Shown in pieces: positions 1-8,426 of a stretch of DNA of 46,654 nucleotides. The stretch spans positions 1 through 46,654 of IMG/VR virus record IMGVR_UViG_3300000956_000005. The stretch is one strand, 5' to 3'. Numbering within the stretch: position 1 is the first letter of the stretch; every line of letters begins with the position of its first letter. Both the position numbers and the translations under genes were made by a program. Source of the stretch: a virus. The notes under the pieces are model-generated. The model saw only the letters and a program-made list of their open reading frames with translations, was not told where the DNA came from and ran no database searches.

Positions 1-50
1 CGCAGGCTCCTGTCCACCAGTGGCAGTCCCGTGACCTGACGGTGCGCTCC
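1..50. repeat. Terminal direct repeat, left copy (assembly overlap)
   Basis: These 50 bases are identical to 46605-46654. The capsid reading frame passes through both copies in the same phase. The repeat most likely reflects a circular assembly graph cut inside a gene, that is, a circularly permuted or terminally redundant genome. It is probably not a biological 50-bp terminal repeat, since it lies within coding sequence. Confidence 0.9.
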
Positions 51-815
51 GACAACGCGCAGCCTGAAGGCGGAACATTCACCTGGACCGGGGCCAACCG
101 GCTTCCTGTCCGGCGCTTCAACATCCTCCAGATCCAGTCGAAGGAGGGTCAGGTTTCCGGGACGCAGATGGCGGATCGCCACTACGGCATCTCGAACCTC
201 GAGTCCGATCAGGTCGACATCCTGACTACGGAGTTGAAGACCGACAACGAGCACGTCCTGCTCCGCGGCACGGCGGCCTCTGGCGACGCCACCGCGACTT
301 CTCGGCGCATGAACGGGTTGATCCCGATCATCCAGACGGCGCTCTCGGCGTACACCAACGCATCCGGCCTGACCATCACCGAGGGCATGTTCAACGCCTT
401 CGCGCAGCAGTTGTGGCTGCTCGGTTCCAGGCCGCGCGACATCCTCACTGGTGGCGTCGGCAAGCGCACCGTCAGCTCCTTCCGCGGCGGCGGCAACTTC
501 ATCCTGCCGGCCGATTCGATGAAGCAGGTGAACGTCGTGGACACCTACACGACGGACTTCGGGACGGTGATGCTCCACCTGTCGCGCGACATCCTGACGG
601 GCACCTCGCCGTCTGCGCCGACCAACGGCATGAGCTTCCTGTGGGTCGACAAGGAGGCGTGCAAGAAGAGTTGGCTCCGTACCCCGGTGGCTGAGAAGTC
701 GCCGAAGGTGGGAGATGCGGCCTACTACGTTGTGCTGCACGAGAACACGCTCGAGTACGGTCACCCGCACTCGAACGGGTTCATGCACAACTACAAGTCG
801 ATCTTCAGCTCGTAA
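3..815 (+). CDS. Major capsid protein, C-terminal part (continues from 46469)
   Basis: This frame is open from the window edge and continues the ORF that starts at 46469; the joined protein is 316 residues (62 + 254). It resembles the SU10-type (DUF5309) capsid family, HK97-like coat proteins of certain podoviruses. That assignment is my recognition from overall sequence character, not a search. The position fits a capsid gene: portal, small genes, scaffold-like gene, then this gene. The protein ends at 815, and a small gene follows 5 bases later. The GTG at 42 is an internal Val codon, not a start. Function is fairly sure from gene order, and the family name less so. Confidence 0.85.
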   Translation, partial: QAPVHQWQSRDLTVRSDNAQPEGGTFTWTGANRLPVRRFNILQIQSKEGQVSGTQMADRHYGISNLESDQVDILTTELKTDNEHVLLRGTAASGDATATSRRMNGLIPIIQTALSAYTNASGLTITEGMFNAFAQQLWLLGSRPRDILTGGVGKRTVSSFRGGGNFILPADSMKQVNVVDTYTTDFGTVMLHLSRDILTGTSPSAPTNGMSFLWVDKEACKKSWLRTPVAEKSPKVGDAAYYVVLHENTLEYGHPHSNGFMHNYKSIFSS

Positions 816-820
816 GCCAC

Positions 821-1156
821 ATGAGCGCCGCCATCATCGCTGGCAAGTCGTACTCGCTCGGCAAGGCGAAGCTCGAAGGCTCGATCCTGGCCTGCATCAA
901 GGATTGGGCCGAGACTCACCTGGACGAGATGGTGCGACACAAGGCGCAGGTGGCGGCGCTGAGAGAACAGCAGCAGCCGAGGTCTGGGGATGGGGCAGTG
1001 TTGCTCCATTCCCAGATCCCGGTCACCTTGGACGTGATGCTTCGACAGCGGATCGACCGCAGATGGATGGATGACGATTGGGTTCACAAGAAGGTCATCA
1101 GCCTCTATCGAATCGGAATGGTCAATCCGGGCCTCCCGCTGCGCCGAGGCTGGTAG
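821..1156 (+). CDS. Hypothetical protein between capsid and glycosyltransferase
   Basis: A 111-residue protein starting at ATG 821, five bases after the capsid stop and without a clear Shine-Dalgarno, so probably translationally coupled. The N-terminal half is predicted helical with charged residues (around 30-50), followed by a Gln/Arg-rich patch. No motif is recognised. Its 3' end overlaps the long glycosyltransferase frame by up to 79 bases, depending on which start that gene uses. Its position directly after the capsid gene would suit a small head protein, but nothing in the sequence proves this. Confidence 0.6.
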   Translation: MSAAIIAGKSYSLGKAKLEGSILACIKDWAETHLDEMVRHKAQVAALREQQQPRSGDGAVLLHSQIPVTLDVMLRQRIDRRWMDDDWVHKKVISLYRIGMVNPGLPLRRGW

Positions 1157-3567
1157 CGCCACCGATCAAGTTCTCGCTCGCCATGATCGTCCGCAACTGC
1201 GCGGCCGAGCTTGACCGATGCTTGCGCTCCTTCGCCGCCTACCCTGACGAACTCGTGATCGTCAACACCGGGATCTCTCCGGACGAGGAGGGGTTCGCGG
1301 ACACCAACATGGTGGCCGAGCGGTACGGCGCCAAGGTCTTCCACTTCCCCTGGATCGAAGACTTCGCAGCCGCCCGCAACTTCAGCTTCGCCCAGTGCTC
1401 GAACGACTACGTCATGTGGCTCGATACAGACGACACGGTGGAGAACCCCAAGGGATTCGCCATCGCGACGAGGAACACGCTCGCCACGGGCACACTCGAA
1501 AGCATCCACGTCGAGTACCTCTACGATTTCGACGAGAGTGGCCGTTGCACGACCAGGCTTCAGCGCGAGCGCGTGGTGGACCGGCGCTTCTACGAGTGGG
1601 TGGAGCCGATCCACGAGATCCTCCACGAGAAGCACGCTGTTCGACGTGGGCTCATGCCGCCGGAGGTGGGTCGTGTCATCCACCACCGGGTCCGAGACGA
1701 CGCCGGTCAGCGAAAGAGCCTCGAACGCAACATCCGCGTTTTCGAGGAGAACTTTGTCAAGCGCGGTCGGTACTGCGGCGAGCGGATGCTGTTCTACTGG
1801 GGCAATACCCTGATGGGGCTGCATCGCCACGAGGAGGCGATCGAGAAGTACAAGCAGTACGTCCCACTCTCTGGAAACCCGGCAGAGATCCAGATGGCGC
1901 TGTGCTCGGCGTCGGAGTGCTGCCGGGCGATGAAGCGGTTCAAGGAGGCCAAGGCCTACGCCTATCAGGCCATCGAGATCAACCCGGAGACGCCAAGCGC
2001 CTACCTGATCCTGGCGCAGGCCCAGTTCGAGGCAGGGAACAAGAAGCTCGCGCGTCACTTCGCCAAGATGTGCGTCCAGTGTTCGGACAACTTCGACCGC
2101 GAGATGGTCAGTAATCCCAAGGCGATCCACGGGACCGCGGCGATCATGGTGGCCCAGTGCGCCTACGAGGAGAAAGACCTCGACGAGTGCGTCCTCTACA
2201 TGGACCACGGTGCCAAGGTGTACGGGGAGAGCGAGCCTTCCATCGTCGAGATGCGCGGACTGATCGCGAAAGAGAAGGACCGACAGGCGAAGCTCCAGGC
2301 GTTCTTCACCACACGCCAGGCTCTTCGGGAAGAGGGCCGTGACGCCGACATCCAGAAGCTCGCAGAGGCCGCTCCTGAGGCCATCCGCGAGCACGCCGAG
2401 GTGATTCGCCACGTCGCGAAGAAGCGGCCTGCTGGCAAGCCGACGCTGGTGATCGCGGCGCCCGGTGGGATGCCGGGTGGTTGGGGGCCGGAGAACCTGA
2501 AGACCGGGATCGGCGGTAGCGAGGAAGCGATCTGCTACCTCGGTGAGGCTATGGCTCGACGAGGATGGAACGTCGAGGTGTACGCCTCCTGCAAGCGCCA
2601 ATCCTGGAATGGCGTCGAGTGGTATCCGTACTCGGCCTACGTCGGCGAAGGGGACAGCCCGGAAGCCCTGATCGTGTGGCGCTTCCCGGGAGTGCTGACG
2701 GACGCCGGAACTGGAGCCAAGACCAAGTGGTACTGGGCGCACGACATGCCCAATCCCGGCGCGTGGTTCTTGGGTTCATGGAATGCCTTCGACGGGATGT
2801 TCTTCGTCTCGAAGTACCACGCGGATCAGTACGACTTCATCCCGGCCGAGAAGAAGATTGTCTCCGCCAATGGGATGCACCACCAGAGCTTGGCGCCGCT
2901 CGACGATCTCGCCAACGAAAACCACCGGCTGGTCTACGCATCGTGTCCGATGCGCGGCTTGGTGATCCTGCTCCAGTGGTGGGAGTACATCAAGCAGCAG
3001 GCGCCGGAGGCCGAACTCGACATCTACTACGGCTTCCACCCGACGCTGATGTCCATGCTTCAACCTGGGACGGACGGTGCCGCGGCTCGTCGGCAGGTCG
3101 TGACTGTCGTGAATCAGTTGAAGAACCAACCTGGGATCAACTGGAAAGGATTCGTAGGTCAGGAGGAGCTGCACAAGGGGTTCGCCAAGGCCGGCATCTG
3201 GGCCTACCCGTGCATCTTCCCGGAGGTGTCATGCATCACGGCCATGAAGATGCAGGCGCACGGTGTCGTCCCGGTGACTACGAGCAATTTCGCCCTGGCA
3301 GAGACGGTCCACCGAGGGGTCAAGATCGACGGGAACATGGGCGAGATCGAGGTCGAGAAGTTGTGGGCAGACGCCGTCATCGCCCAGATCAAGAACCCGT
3401 GGACGAAAGAGCAGCGGCTCGAGATGGCCCGTGATGCCCGCGCCTCGTTCAACTGGGAAGCCGTGGCCGACCAGTGGGACTCTCTGATTCGTGCTCGCCT
3501 CTCCGTTGGCTCCGAGCTGAAGCCGGTGCGCCGCGGGGATCTGTCGGCGATGAAGGCGCTGGTCTGA
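1078..3567 (+). CDS. Bifunctional glycosyltransferase: GT2 domain, TPR region, GT4-like domain
   Basis: An 829-residue protein when read from TTG 1078. Residues about 30-200 look like a GT2 (GT-A) domain, with a metal-binding DxD-type motif DTDDT at 116-120. Residues about 230-345 contain helical TPR-like repeats. Residues about 450-800 look like a GT4 (GT-B) domain, with the glycine-rich GIGGSEE loop and an E-x7-E-like segment beginning PEVSCITAMKM. It should transfer sugars from activated donors; substrate unknown. The start is uncertain: ATG 1183 would cut into the first beta strand, and TTG 1078 overlaps the previous gene. A TPR between two transferase domains suggests a protein acceptor. 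Its place directly after the capsid gene suggests virion glycosylation (inference). Confidence 0.85.
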   Translation: MGSQEGHQPLSNRNGQSGPPAAPRLVAPPIKFSLAMIVRNCAAELDRCLRSFAAYPDELVIVNTGISPDEEGFADTNMVAERYGAKVFHFPWIEDFAAARNFSFAQCSNDYVMWLDTDDTVENPKGFAIATRNTLATGTLESIHVEYLYDFDESGRCTTRLQRERVVDRRFYEWVEPIHEILHEKHAVRRGLMPPEVGRVIHHRVRDDAGQRKSLERNIRVFEENFVKRGRYCGERMLFYWGNTLMGLHRHEEAIEKYKQYVPLSGNPAEIQMALCSASECCRAMKRFKEAKAYAYQAIEINPETPSAYLILAQAQFEAGNKKLARHFAKMCVQCSDNFDREMVSNPKAIHGTAAIMVAQCAYEEKDLDECVLYMDHGAKVYGESEPSIVEMRGLIAKEKDRQAKLQAFFTTRQALREEGRDADIQKLAEAAPEAIREHAEVIRHVAKKRPAGKPTLVIAAPGGMPGGWGPENLKTGIGGSEEAICYLGEAMARRGWNVEVYASCKRQSWNGVEWYPYSAYVGEGDSPEALIVWRFPGVLTDAGTGAKTKWYWAHDMPNPGAWFLGSWNAFDGMFFVSKYHADQYDFIPAEKKIVSANGMHHQSLAPLDDLANENHRLVYASCPMRGLVILLQWWEYIKQQAPEAELDIYYGFHPTLMSMLQPGTDGAAARRQVVTVVNQLKNQPGINWKGFVGQEELHKGFAKAGIWAYPCIFPEVSCITAMKMQAHGVVPVTTSNFALAETVHRGVKIDGNMGEIEVEKLWADAVIAQIKNPWTKEQRLEMARDARASFNWEAVADQWDSLIRARLSVGSELKPVRRGDLSAMKALV

Positions 3568-3568
3568 C

Positions 3569-3886
3569 ATGCCGGCGGCAAAGGGGCTAGCCGCAGGTCA
3601 GCTCCCGTCCTCGAAGGGCGCGCTCTACACGGCGTCTAGCTACACCGAGATCACCTTCTTTCCGGTGGTGAACGGAAACACGACGGCCGAGGCCGTGACC
3701 ATCTACGTCAAGCGTGACGGCGGCTCCTCGCGGATGATCTGGACCTCGCCCACTCTCGCGGTTGGTGCCAGTTCCAACGTCGTCGAGGCCGGCTCGGTCC
3801 TTATCCTGAACCCTCTCGACGTGGTCGAAGGCTTCGCCACCACGGCGGCCAAGGTGGACTACGACATCTCCGGGAGGCTCTCGTGA
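3569..3886 (+). CDS. Hypothetical small virion protein, beta-rich
   Basis: A 105-residue protein with ATG one base after the upstream stop. It is rich in Thr, Val, Ser and Gly in alternating patterns typical of a beta sandwich, without Cys. The next gene starts with GTG inside its stop codon (GTGA). Size, composition and position between capsid and adaptor genes fit a capsid decoration or head-completion protein. This is inferred from context only; no family is recognised. Confidence 0.65.
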   Translation: MPAAKGLAAGQLPSSKGALYTASSYTEITFFPVVNGNTTAEAVTIYVKRDGGSSRMIWTSPTLAVGASSNVVEAGSVLILNPLDVVEGFATTAAKVDYDISGRLS

Positions 3887-4857
3887 TCGAGTACCAGACC
3901 CTCTCCCAGATGCGCGCCCAGGTCGGCCGCATGATCCAGGACACGTCGGTAAGCCGCGGTACCAAGATCGACGAGTGGATCAACACCTACTACGCCGACG
4001 CCGCCCGCGACTATCAGTGGCCGCAACTGATCCGTCCTTCCGAGGAACTCCAGGCGTTCACGGCTGGCAACCCGTTCCTCTACCTCCCGAAGGACGTGGA
4101 GACGGTTCTCTTCATCCTGCCGGCCACCTACGCGCGCACGGCCGGGATGAGCGACATCAACCAACTGATCCAGGGGGCGGGCGGGATCTACCGTACTTCC
4201 GGTCAGGTCGTGGCGTGGGCGCACGCTGGCGAGTCCGGGATCATGCGGGACTTCTACTCGACGGCGGCCGAGCAGGTGAAACTGCTCCACGACGGGGCCA
4301 CGTCGATCACGGCGGTCGTCCACGGCACGATCGGCGGGACGGTGGGGGATCCCTCATCGAGCGAGTTCCAGGAAGAGGTGACGGTCCTTCCTACGACCGG
4401 CGGCACCACGGTTCAGAGCTACCGGGACATCGCGAGTGTTTCGTGCGCGGTGCTTCCGGCTGGGGTGAGCCTGACCGCTAGCGGGATCACGTCGCTCTAC
4501 ACCTACGCCAAGATCGTCTCCGGTGAGACGACGGCGCGGTACAAGCGGATCCGGCTCCTATCCCCGTCCTCGACGGGAGAGGGGTACACGGTCTACTACA
4601 AGAAGCGGGTGGCCCATCTGGCCTTCGACAACCAGTCAGTCGAGATCCCGGTGAGCCCGTACATCGTGCGCAAGGTCGTGGCGATGATGTACATGAACCA
4701 GCGCGAGGTGAGCGCAGCAGCGGCCCACAACGGCGAGGCCGAGTTGGCGCTTCAGCGAGCCATCGCAGCTTCCACGGCGGGCGGGGAAGGGATCCAGCAG
4801 GCCGCCCCGATGGGCGACTGGCGTCACACCTTCATCGTGCGTAGGTCAACCTCCTAA
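3883..4857 (+). CDS. Putative head-tail adaptor protein
   Basis: A 324-residue protein starting with GTG 3883 in a GTGA overlap. The N-terminus is helical and resembles phage adaptor/neck proteins: short helices, an INTYYADAARDYQWPQL-type segment near residues 33-50, then a beta-rich middle and a helical C-terminus. Such proteins form the ring joining portal to tail nozzle in short-tailed phages. The position after the capsid gene and before a nozzle-like gene supports this. Family identity is by eye; other connector roles remain possible. Confidence 0.6.
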   Translation: MIEYQTLSQMRAQVGRMIQDTSVSRGTKIDEWINTYYADAARDYQWPQLIRPSEELQAFTAGNPFLYLPKDVETVLFILPATYARTAGMSDINQLIQGAGGIYRTSGQVVAWAHAGESGIMRDFYSTAAEQVKLLHDGATSITAVVHGTIGGTVGDPSSSEFQEEVTVLPTTGGTTVQSYRDIASVSCAVLPAGVSLTASGITSLYTYAKIVSGETTARYKRIRLLSPSSTGEGYTVYYKKRVAHLAFDNQSVEIPVSPYIVRKVVAMMYMNQREVSAAAAHNGEAELALQRAIAASTAGGEGIQQAAPMGDWRHTFIVRRSTS

Positions 4858-4866
4858 GGAGCCTGC

Positions 4867-5457
4867 TTGTACGGTCTAGAGCCCGTCTCCGCTGCCACCG
4901 TTGAGAGCCACGCGCACTCCGATCTGGTGCTGGCACTCGCGCGCTTCTTGAAGCCGGAGCTTTACGTCGAGATCGGAATCGAGCAAGGCGGTACGTTCAA
5001 ACTGCTTCACGAGGAACAGACCAAGAATGGGAGGAAGGCGCTTGGCTGTGACGTGATGCAGCCGGAGAACCCATTCTGGCAGTCAGAGCGGTTGCCCGAT
5101 GCCCAATACGGGATGTTCTCGACGCAGTTCATCTGGCTGCTGAGGGACGCCTCGGTGGGTCTTGCCTTCATCGACGCCAACCACTTGGTCGAAGAGGTAC
5201 GGGCGGATCTGAGGGCCATGTCAGCCAAGATGGCTGTCAACGGGATCCTCCTGCTCCACGACACCTACCCGCCGGACATGGCCTGCGAGCACGGAAACTT
5301 CTGCGGGGACGGCTGGAAGCTGATCCCACAACTGTTGCACGATTCGTGGTTTGTCTCCGAGTTCGAGTTGGTGACCTTGCCAGCGCAGTATGGCCTTACG
5401 ATCATGCGCAAGCACCGTGGTCGCCACCTCGCGTGGAACCCGAAGTCGGAGTTCTAG
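4867..5457 (+). CDS. Class I SAM-dependent methyltransferase
   Basis: A 196-residue protein starting at TTG 4867, preceded by AAGGAG with 5-base spacing. Motif I, YVEIGIEQGGT at 33-43, is the SAM-binding glycine loop. An acidic end of strand 2 (GCDV) follows, and later the segment AFIDANHLVEEV and a strand ending LLLHDTYPP. This layout resembles the Methyltransf_24/cephalosporin-hydroxylase-like group, which often modifies sugars. It sits between adaptor and nozzle genes, an unusual place for an enzyme. With the glycosyltransferases it may methylate a virion glycan (inference). Substrate unknown. Confidence 0.8.
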   Translation: MYGLEPVSAATVESHAHSDLVLALARFLKPELYVEIGIEQGGTFKLLHEEQTKNGRKALGCDVMQPENPFWQSERLPDAQYGMFSTQFIWLLRDASVGLAFIDANHLVEEVRADLRAMSAKMAVNGILLLHDTYPPDMACEHGNFCGDGWKLIPQLLHDSWFVSEFELVTLPAQYGLTIMRKHRGRHLAWNPKSEF

Positions 5458-7128
5458 ATGCCCGATCGCTCCGGTGAAGACTTCCTGGTAGTCAGGAACC
5501 GGAGTGCTTCCGGCGGGGTGAATACGTTCTCATTCCCGCTCGACATCCGCGACGACCAGCTCGTAGACATGACCAACGGGATCGCCACGACGCCAGGCAT
5601 CCGCGAGGTACGACCCGGTTCCAGCATCGTCGCCACCGGCATCACCTTCGGCCCGATCCTCGCCCTTCAGGAGTTCATGTACGGCGGGGTCACGGCCGAG
5701 CTGCTCGCCATTTCTCCGGGCGCCACGTTCCCTAACGCAGGCAACTTGAAGCTCTGGAAGTGGAATGGAACCGGCACCCAGTTCACGCTGGTCGGGACGC
5801 TCACTGGATTCACGACCGCGACCGCTCCAGTGGACATCATCGCCGGGGTGGATCTCAACGCCGGGACGCTCTACAGCCGCTCGGCAGTGGTCCGGATCGC
5901 TTCTCGTGCCCCGGTGGACAATGGCTTCATTTACAGCGGTGACGGCCTCACGATGGTCACCGGGCCTGGGTTCATGCCGACGACCGGGATGTTCCCGATC
6001 GGCAACGTGCTTTCCCGCGGGTTCGGGGGTGGACAACAGGGCAGCCGGGTTGGCGTTGGCTTCTACTCGGACGTGGCCGCCTTCGCTGTCACCGGATGGG
6101 GGGTAATCCAAAACTTCGCTCTCGGCGGTGGCAATCGTCAGCAGATCGTGGTCATCAAGCCGTTTCGCGCCACCACCGTCTTCTTCGGGATGTCCGACCG
6201 ACTCGAGGCGTTGATCCTCGACGGGGATCCGATCGCAGTTGGTGGAGCACTTGGAAATACCCTCTGGCGTCGCGAGGTGATCGACACCCGCATCGGAGTC
6301 TCCTCTCGATTGAGCGTCCAGACGGTGGGCGAGGACCTCTTCTTCTGCGACCAGTACTCGAACATCCGCTCTCTGAACCAGACGATCACGGACAACAACC
6401 AGGGCATCAAGCGCCTACCGGTATCGGCACCTATCCAGTCGTGGATCGACCGAGTGAACCCGGCAGCCGTGGACAAGATCGCGGCAGCGTCCTACGACCG
6501 CTACTACGTCGTGGCCTTCCCGATCGACTTGGCCGATGTGCCAAACTACACCTTTGTCTACGACACGATCAACCAAGCGTGGTACGGGCCGTGGGACGGC
6601 AACTTCGCCACGGTCAATGTGATGGCGGTGGCGACGCTCAACTTCGCCACGCTTGCCACCGACAAGAACCCGACGCTCTACCTCGGCGGGTCTGCTACGG
6701 CGAGAGGAGAAGTGCGCCGCTCCTTCGTCGGGACTACGGATGACGGCAGCCCGATCAACTACCAGGAGACGAGCAAGCGGTACGACTACGGCGGCATCGA
6801 GGCGGCCAAGCAGCCGAGGAGGTTACGCACCTACGTCACCGCGGCTCCGGGTGCCACGATGCTGGTCGAGGGTCGGCAGGACGGCACCGACTGGAAGACG
6901 ATCGGGTACATCGACCTCTCGGGTCAGTCACCACGCTTACCGCTCACGCTTCCGTTCAACCTGCTCGGGACCGGAGGCGTCGTGGAGGACGTGTTCACCC
7001 TAGAAGACATCTTCGAGTTGCCCAAGGACATGCAGTACCGGATGACCTGCACCGCGAGCCAAGCCGTCCAGGTGCTCGGCCACACCGCGCAGGTCCATCT
7101 CAAGAACATCGACTGGACGCCGACATGA
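5458..7128 (+). CDS. Putative tail nozzle / DNA stabilisation protein
   Basis: A 556-residue protein whose ATG directly follows the previous stop. It is almost entirely beta-rich with repeated Gly/Asp turns and segments such as YTFVYDTINQAWYGPWDG near residue 362. This is reminiscent of beta-propeller nozzle proteins (P22 gp10-like) that plug the tail of short-tailed phages. Length fits, as that family is about 450-600 residues. Position after the adaptor also fits. The assignment rests on architecture and gene order, not on a recognised diagnostic motif. It ends in an ATGA overlap with the next gene. Confidence 0.5.
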   Translation: MPDRSGEDFLVVRNRSASGGVNTFSFPLDIRDDQLVDMTNGIATTPGIREVRPGSSIVATGITFGPILALQEFMYGGVTAELLAISPGATFPNAGNLKLWKWNGTGTQFTLVGTLTGFTTATAPVDIIAGVDLNAGTLYSRSAVVRIASRAPVDNGFIYSGDGLTMVTGPGFMPTTGMFPIGNVLSRGFGGGQQGSRVGVGFYSDVAAFAVTGWGVIQNFALGGGNRQQIVVIKPFRATTVFFGMSDRLEALILDGDPIAVGGALGNTLWRREVIDTRIGVSSRLSVQTVGEDLFFCDQYSNIRSLNQTITDNNQGIKRLPVSAPIQSWIDRVNPAAVDKIAAASYDRYYVVAFPIDLADVPNYTFVYDTINQAWYGPWDGNFATVNVMAVATLNFATLATDKNPTLYLGGSATARGEVRRSFVGTTDDGSPINYQETSKRYDYGGIEAAKQPRRLRTYVTAAPGATMLVEGRQDGTDWKTIGYIDLSGQSPRLPLTLPFNLLGTGGVVEDVFTLEDIFELPKDMQYRMTCTASQAVQVLGHTAQVHLKNIDWTPT

Positions 7129-7754
7129 GCACCATCGGCCCCGGCTTCACGTTCTCGAACGGAGTATTCGAGCAGGTCACGAACACCGCTCTCCACCAAC
7201 TCGTGGACAACGCGATCGTGACAGCGATCCCGGCGTCAGAGTTCACGACTGGCTCGAAGGTGGTGCAGATCGCGGCGAGCATCCCGGCGTCGGATCAGGG
7301 GGAAGGCTCTCTCTGGTTCGACACAACCCTAATGATCCTCAGGACGAAGAACTCGACGAGGTGGGACGCGCAGGCCGTGGGGCCTGAGTTGCTCAATGGC
7401 TCAGGGGCCACGATCGGAGCCGGGATCTTGGTGGTCGGCAACGCCACCAGTTCCATGAACCCCTGCCTTACGGCTGCGTGGCCGGAAGTGGTTGGGGCCA
7501 CGGTGGGCGTGGTGAACCCTGGGGCTACCGGGGTTGTCCGCAAGGGCGGGATCGGGCTCTTAGCGCTGATCGGTCCCTGCACGGTAGGGGACACCCTCGT
7601 CGCGGCCGGCTCCTACACGACCTCGGCGGTGGGCAGGGCGCGCTCGGCGAGGGCGGCGGGGACGACCACGGTGACGGCGGGGATCGAGGTGGGAATCTGC
7701 ATGACGCAGATCGCAGCGGTGACGGCGCTCGCCACCTGCTTGGTGTGGAGGTAG
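7125..7754 (+). CDS. Virion-associated protein, paralog 1 of 3
   Basis: A 209-residue protein with an ATGA start overlap. The N-terminus has the pattern F-x-N-G-x-F-x6-L-H-x-L-V-D-x-A (residues about 9-28), which recurs in the next two genes. The rest is Gly/Ala/Thr/Val-rich beta structure. Such 'variable, L-H-x-L-V, A' N-termini are common in proteins attached to phage tails or heads. Function is unknown; tail or capsid decoration is the most reasonable guess. Confidence 0.65.
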   Translation: MSTIGPGFTFSNGVFEQVTNTALHQLVDNAIVTAIPASEFTTGSKVVQIAASIPASDQGEGSLWFDTTLMILRTKNSTRWDAQAVGPELLNGSGATIGAGILVVGNATSSMNPCLTAAWPEVVGATVGVVNPGATGVVRKGGIGLLALIGPCTVGDTLVAAGSYTTSAVGRARSARAAGTTTVTAGIEVGICMTQIAAVTALATCLVWR

Positions 7755-7756
7755 CA

Positions 7757-8419
7757 GTGGCCGACCTACTTCGAGGGATAACCTTCACCGAGCACGAGGC
7801 AATCACGGCGGCGATGCTGCACGCCCTGATCGACACGGCCATCTCAGGAGCAGACGCTTTCCAGGGAGTGTCGGCGTTGGTCAACGTGGACAGCCCGAGC
7901 ATGGCTTCGGGGGTGCGCTTGCTGTCCACAACCACGCCGGCCACTCCTGTTACAGGTGACCTCCTCGTCGGTTCCGATGGCGAGATCGACTACTACTCCG
8001 GCTCGGCGTTCCTTGACCAGGATGTGAGCTACGTTCACCTCGTCAACAACTCCGGGCTCACGCTAGCCACCGGGACTCCGGTGATCCTCGAGCGAGCTGA
8101 TCTCACGGCGGGGCGCTTCACCATCCACGGTCAGGCAGGAAACGCTCCCGATCCGTTCGGGGTGACGTTGACCTCGGTGAATCCGGCGGCGACTTGCGCC
8201 GTGGCTTTCCGTGGCCGGGTGCAAATGCTGATGAACAACCTCTCACTCAACGCGGGAGGAAAGGTCGTCATCTTCGGTGGCGCGGTCTACTCTCAATCGC
8301 AGGCGCAGCACGGATACGTTCCGGCCGGGGCGCAGAGCGAAACGAGCGAGGTGTTCGCCATCGCGCTCCAGCCGGGCAACTTCAGCTACGGGTTGCAGAA
8401 CGTGATGCTGTTCAAGTGA
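7757..8419 (+). CDS. Virion-associated protein, paralog 2 of 3
   Basis: A 220-residue protein from GTG 7757, two bases after the previous stop. The open frame extends further upstream (to 7478), but that part overlaps the previous gene and looks like its shadow. The N-terminus (LLRGITFTEHEAITAAMLHA) matches the repeat motif of its neighbours, with LHALIDTA following. The remainder is beta-rich, and its C-terminal half resembles paralog 3. Probably a structural virion component. Confidence 0.65.
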   Translation: MADLLRGITFTEHEAITAAMLHALIDTAISGADAFQGVSALVNVDSPSMASGVRLLSTTTPATPVTGDLLVGSDGEIDYYSGSAFLDQDVSYVHLVNNSGLTLATGTPVILERADLTAGRFTIHGQAGNAPDPFGVTLTSVNPAATCAVAFRGRVQMLMNNLSLNAGGKVVIFGGAVYSQSQAQHGYVPAGAQSETSEVFAIALQPGNFSYGLQNVMLFK

Positions 8420-8426
8420 GCAACTG

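Noticed and set aside
1-50. 50-base terminal repeat as a true packaging repeat
   Set aside because: It lies within the capsid coding sequence and the frame is continuous across it; an assembly overlap is the simpler explanation.
1105-2742. 545-residue leftward ORF opposite the GT fusion
   Set aside because: Arg/Leu/Val/Asp-rich reverse-strand shadow typical of high-GC coding DNA; no start signal, and the forward frame has clear domains.
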